64,000 nucleotides of DNA from SXZD01 sp034680345 (lineage in GTDB: Bacteria > Pseudomonadota > Gammaproteobacteria > Burkholderiales > Burkholderiaceae_B), in assembly GCA_034680345.1 (NCBI GenBank), contig JAXISZ010000011.1:1-64000 (forward strand), read 5' to 3'. This document shows positions 61,113 through 64,000 of the stretch, one piece after another (the first letter of the stretch is position 1; every line of letters begins with the position of its first letter). The position numbers and the translations under genes were made by a program. Under the pieces are notes generated by a model that did no database searches, was not told the DNA's origin, and was given only the letters and a program-made list of their open reading frames with translations.

Positions 61113-63997
61113 ATGTAGAGTTAAAACAAGTCTTGGGCCCGTCTTTGGTTCATGCTTCAGATCAAATTTCAGATGATGTTTTAAATGTAGCCTCAGTGCG
61201 AGGGGGCCAAGTTAATTATTCAAACATTTTTTCTAATGCCGACTTGGCTAAGCAAGAGCGCCGTTTGCTGGGTCGCATATTGGGTGAGGTGATTGCTCAT
61301 TGCCACGGTTCACAAGCTTTAGAGGTTGTGGAGCGGGTGCGTCGTTTGTCGGTGGGTATGCAACGCAATTTTGAACACGCTGATTTTATTGAATTGGGTG
61401 AAGAGTTAGACCGTATGAGTATGGAGCAAACTTTAATACTCATACGCGCATTTAGTTATTTTTCTCAATTAACCAATTTAACAGAAGATAGAGACTCTTT
61501 AAGAAAAATTCGCGTCATAAACTATCAACAACAGGGTGAAAAACGGGCCCGTCATCGTGGTACCCTTGAATATGTTTTAGCGCAGTTAGAGCACTTGTTG
61601 GCTGGTGATCAAAACACCTTGCTTCAGCAGTTGCAGCATTTTTTTACAACTGCAGATGTGCGAGCGGTTTTAACCGCTCACCCCACAGAAGTGCAGCGCA
61701 AGAGTGTTTTAGACTTGCAGCGGCGCATTACAGCGTTGTTGGGCGATGAGGGTTTAGATGCATTTGAGCGAGAGCGCGCTTTGCGAGCAGCCGTTTTAAC
61801 CCTTTGGCAAACCCGTATGTTGCGAACCAATCAGCTATCCGTATTGGACGAAGTGGACAACGGGGTTTCGTATTTTAAAACGTCGTTTTTAGTACAATTG
61901 CCTAGATTGCACAATAAAGTGCGTTGTTTGATGACACAAAAAATGTCCGTACCAGCGGCAAATTTTGTTGTAAAAGCTTTGGAAAATTCGCCGGTGCTTA
62001 GGGTTGCCACTTGGATTGGCGGCGACCGCGATGGCAACCCATTCGTTGACGCAGATATTTTAAAACAAGCTATTTTGCGTCAATCTAGCGCCATTTTTAC
62101 CTATTACTTGGACCAACTAGATCAGCTAGGTTCGGAGTTGTCCTTATGCACTCGGCTAACCCATGTCAGTGATGCATTACAACAGTTGGCTGATTCTTCA
62201 GCTGACCATTCAGCACAACGTAAAGATGAGCCATATCGGCGGGCTTTGGTTGGTATTTATGCACGTGTTGCCGCCACTTATGAGCATTTATGCAAACAGT
62301 TACCTCCGAAAGCTCCTTTGGTTGCAGCTCAGCCTTATTGCCAAGCGCAAAATTTATCAGAAGACTTGGCTGTGATTGCACAGTCTTTGCATGACCATGG
62401 CGCTGGCGATCTAGCACTGGGGCGCTTACAACACATACGCGATGCGGTAGTGGTTTTTGGGTTTTACTTGTCGCCCATTGATTTGCGACAAAACTCAGAT
62501 GTTCATGAGCGCGTGCTAGCCGCTTTATTAGCACAGGCAGGCACAGAGTCTGCTTATTTAAATTTAGATGAACCAGCGCGGGTAAAATTATTGCTTGCTG
62601 AACTTGCGGTGGCTCGCCCTTTGGTCGCCCCTTATTTAAAATACGACGAAGAAACTCAAAAAGAGTTGCAGATATTTAGGCAAGCTTTCTGGGCACATCA
62701 ACAATTTGGGCCAGACTGTATTCCAACTTGTATTATTTCAAAGGCCGCGAGTGTTTCAGATGTTTTAGAGGTGATGTTGCTGCTTAAAGAGGTGGGTCTA
62801 TGCGATGTTCGATCTCAGCATTTGGCTGTGAATATTGTTCCTTTATTTGAAACCATTGATGATTTGCGCAATGCACCTGCGGTGTTAGATGCTTTATTGA
62901 GTATTCCTTTGTATCGGCAAATTTTGTCTAACCGCGATCAATTGCAAGAGGTGATGCTGGGTTATTCAGACAGCAATAAAGATGGTGGTTTCTTAACCTC
63001 GGCTTGGTCTTTATACCTGGCTGAGGTGAAATTGTTGGAGGTGGCGCAAAAACATAGTGTACGTTTATGTTTTTTTCATGGTCGTGGTGGGTCTGTGGGG
63101 CGTGGCGGTGGTCCAAGTTATGATGCTATTTTGGCGCAACCCCCGGGGGCGGTTCAAGGTAGTTTGCGCTTAACCGAGCAAGGCGAGGTCATTGCCAATA
63201 AGTACGGTCATCCAGAGATGGCGGCTTACAATTTAGAAATATTACTGGCTGCTACTTGGCAGGCCACGGCTTTGCCGGTTAATCAAGGTGGTGAAGTTAC
63301 GTCCTTTATGTTGGTGATGCAAGAGCTATCAGACTTGGCTTACGTTGCTTATCGTGGTTTGGTTTATGAAACCTCGGGGTTTGAGGATTATTTCTGGGAA
63401 TCAACAGTCATCTCTGAAATTGCTAGCCTTAACTTAGGCAGTCGCCCTGCTTCTAGAAAAACTGGACGTTCAATTGAAAATTTACGAGCAATTCCATGGG
63501 TTTTTAGTTGGGCGCAGTGTCGTGTGATGTTGCCTGGTTGGTATGGTTTTGGTTCGGCTGTGCAAACTTATTTGCAAACCCATGGCGAGCAAGGCCAAGA
63601 AACCTTATGTCAAATGGCAAAAAATTGGCAATACTTTTCCTCGGTATTAGCCAATATGGAAATGGTGTTGGCAAAGGCCGATATGAGTATTGCTGCTCGA
63701 TACGCCACTTTAGTGCAAAACACAGGTTTGCGAGATCAGGTGTTTGGCGCCATACAGCAAGAGTACGATCGCACGGTAGCGGCTGTTTTGTTGATACGTG
63801 GCCAAAACTGTTTATTGCAGGGTAATCATGAATTGGCTCATTCGATTGAGCAGCGTTTGGCCTATATTAATCCTTTAAATCATATTCAGGTTAGTTTGTT
63901 AAAACGGTATCGTGCGGGTGAGCAACATGAGCGACTTGTGCGAGGTATTCATTTAAGCATTAACGGTGTTGCTTCAGGCTTGAGGAATACAGGTTAG
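61109..63997 (+). CDS. ppc: Phosphoenolpyruvate carboxylase
   Basis: Ppc carboxylates phosphoenolpyruvate to oxaloacetate, refilling the TCA cycle. The form starting at GTG 61109 has 962 residues. Motifs: VLTAHPTEVQRKSVLDLQ with the catalytic His, WIGGDRDGNPFVD, VMLGYSDSNKDGGFLTSAWS with the active Lys, FHGRGGSVGRGGGPSYDAI and the C-terminal NGVASGLRNTG. I choose this GTG because GGAG lies 8 nt upstream and it overlaps the upstream stop by 4 bp. The longer frame from 60983 runs through IS30 and eda remnants. The stop codon lies three bases before the window ends. Confidence 0.95.
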   Translation: MNVELKQVLGPSLVHASDQISDDVLNVASVRGGQVNYSNIFSNADLAKQERRLLGRILGEVIAHCHGSQALEVVERVRRLSVGMQRNFEHADFIELGEELDRMSMEQTLILIRAFSYFSQLTNLTEDRDSLRKIRVINYQQQGEKRARHRGTLEYVLAQLEHLLAGDQNTLLQQLQHFFTTADVRAVLTAHPTEVQRKSVLDLQRRITALLGDEGLDAFERERALRAAVLTLWQTRMLRTNQLSVLDEVDNGVSYFKTSFLVQLPRLHNKVRCLMTQKMSVPAANFVVKALENSPVLRVATWIGGDRDGNPFVDADILKQAILRQSSAIFTYYLDQLDQLGSELSLCTRLTHVSDALQQLADSSADHSAQRKDEPYRRALVGIYARVAATYEHLCKQLPPKAPLVAAQPYCQAQNLSEDLAVIAQSLHDHGAGDLALGRLQHIRDAVVVFGFYLSPIDLRQNSDVHERVLAALLAQAGTESAYLNLDEPARVKLLLAELAVARPLVAPYLKYDEETQKELQIFRQAFWAHQQFGPDCIPTCIISKAASVSDVLEVMLLLKEVGLCDVRSQHLAVNIVPLFETIDDLRNAPAVLDALLSIPLYRQILSNRDQLQEVMLGYSDSNKDGGFLTSAWSLYLAEVKLLEVAQKHSVRLCFFHGRGGSVGRGGGPSYDAILAQPPGAVQGSLRLTEQGEVIANKYGHPEMAAYNLEILLAATWQATALPVNQGGEVTSFMLVMQELSDLAYVAYRGLVYETSGFEDYFWESTVISEIASLNLGSRPASRKTGRSIENLRAIPWVFSWAQCRVMLPGWYGFGSAVQTYLQTHGEQGQETLCQMAKNWQYFSSVLANMEMVLAKADMSIAARYATLVQNTGLRDQVFGAIQQEYDRTVAAVLLIRGQNCLLQGNHELAHSIEQRLAYINPLNHIQVSLLKRYRAGEQHERLVRGIHLSINGVASGLRNTG

Positions 63998-64000
63998 AGA

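Noticed and set aside
61109..63997. Minus- and plus-strand alternative frames inside ppc and nrdA
   Set aside because: All overlap strongly conserved enzymes in other frames and have no family signatures.
1..64000. Search for CRISPR arrays, tRNA/rRNA genes, prophage or integrase genes
   Set aside because: No regularly spaced repeats, no cloverleaf-like intergenic sequence and no phage structural or integrase protein could be found; a tRNAscan or Infernal run would be the decisive check for small RNAs.

Overview
The window reads as chromosomal DNA of a fairly AT-rich betaproteobacterium, most likely of the order Burkholderiales. The basis is gene order and protein architecture: pcm-tolC convergent with waaA, ffh divergent from a CcsA-like gene followed by a PP0621-type gene and ampD, a long NrdA ending in a CEAC redox tail, and yhbY divergent from rlmE-ftsH-folP-glmM with greA and carAB beside it. 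I see no tRNA, rRNA, CRISPR array, prophage or intact insertion sequence. Taxonomy is inferred; no rRNA gene is present.

Layout. 1-452 holds gene debris, including the C-terminus of an XRE-type regulator. 453-7413 (minus) is a compact assimilatory sulfate-reduction operon (TauE-type permease, cysI, DUF934, cysH, cysD, cysN, cobA) with a divergent CysB-type regulator at 7615. 8604-18652 carries LPS-core genes (WaaE-like glycosyltransferase, waaC, waaA, waaF) interleaved with tolC, pcm, ilvE and a small zinc-finger gene. 18671-22145 holds purU, a DegQ-type protease, tcdA and msrA. 22345-33401 is the block glmM-folP-ftsH-rlmE / yhbY / greA / carB-carA. 33597-37118 is the dTDP-L-rhamnose operon rfbBDAC. 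38489-43946 holds a RhlE-type helicase and dnaE. 43936-49335 (minus) is a packed run: cobalamin adenosyltransferase, maf, rng, bioF, an alpha/beta hydrolase, bioC. 50839-56077 has a TPR/O-GlcNAc-transferase-like protein, ffh, a cytochrome c assembly-like gene, a PP0621-type gene and ampD. 56260-63997 has nrdA, nrdB, a DUF2188 gene, an IS30 remnant fused to the tail of a lost eda gene, and ppc.

Three AT-rich, unrecognised genes stand alone at borders between conserved blocks: a 707-residue protein (9535-11658), a 299-residue protein (37221-38120) and a 365-residue protein with a zinc-protease motif (49423-50520). None has a signal peptide or membrane segment. Two have polar Ser/Thr/Asn-rich N-termini, and the 707-residue protein ends in a very basic tail. 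They are the most novel part of the window and could be effectors of a host-associated bacterium; that is inference.

Regulatory signals visible directly include two NrdR-type boxes 31 bp apart before nrdA, a sigma-32-like promoter before ftsH, a sigma-70-type promoter before carA, a -10 element almost touching the dnaE start codon, a palindrome between the permease gene and cysB, and a strong intrinsic terminator after the DUF2188 gene. The biotin cluster carries a non-BioH-looking hydrolase in the position expected for the pimeloyl-ACP methyl ester esterase.
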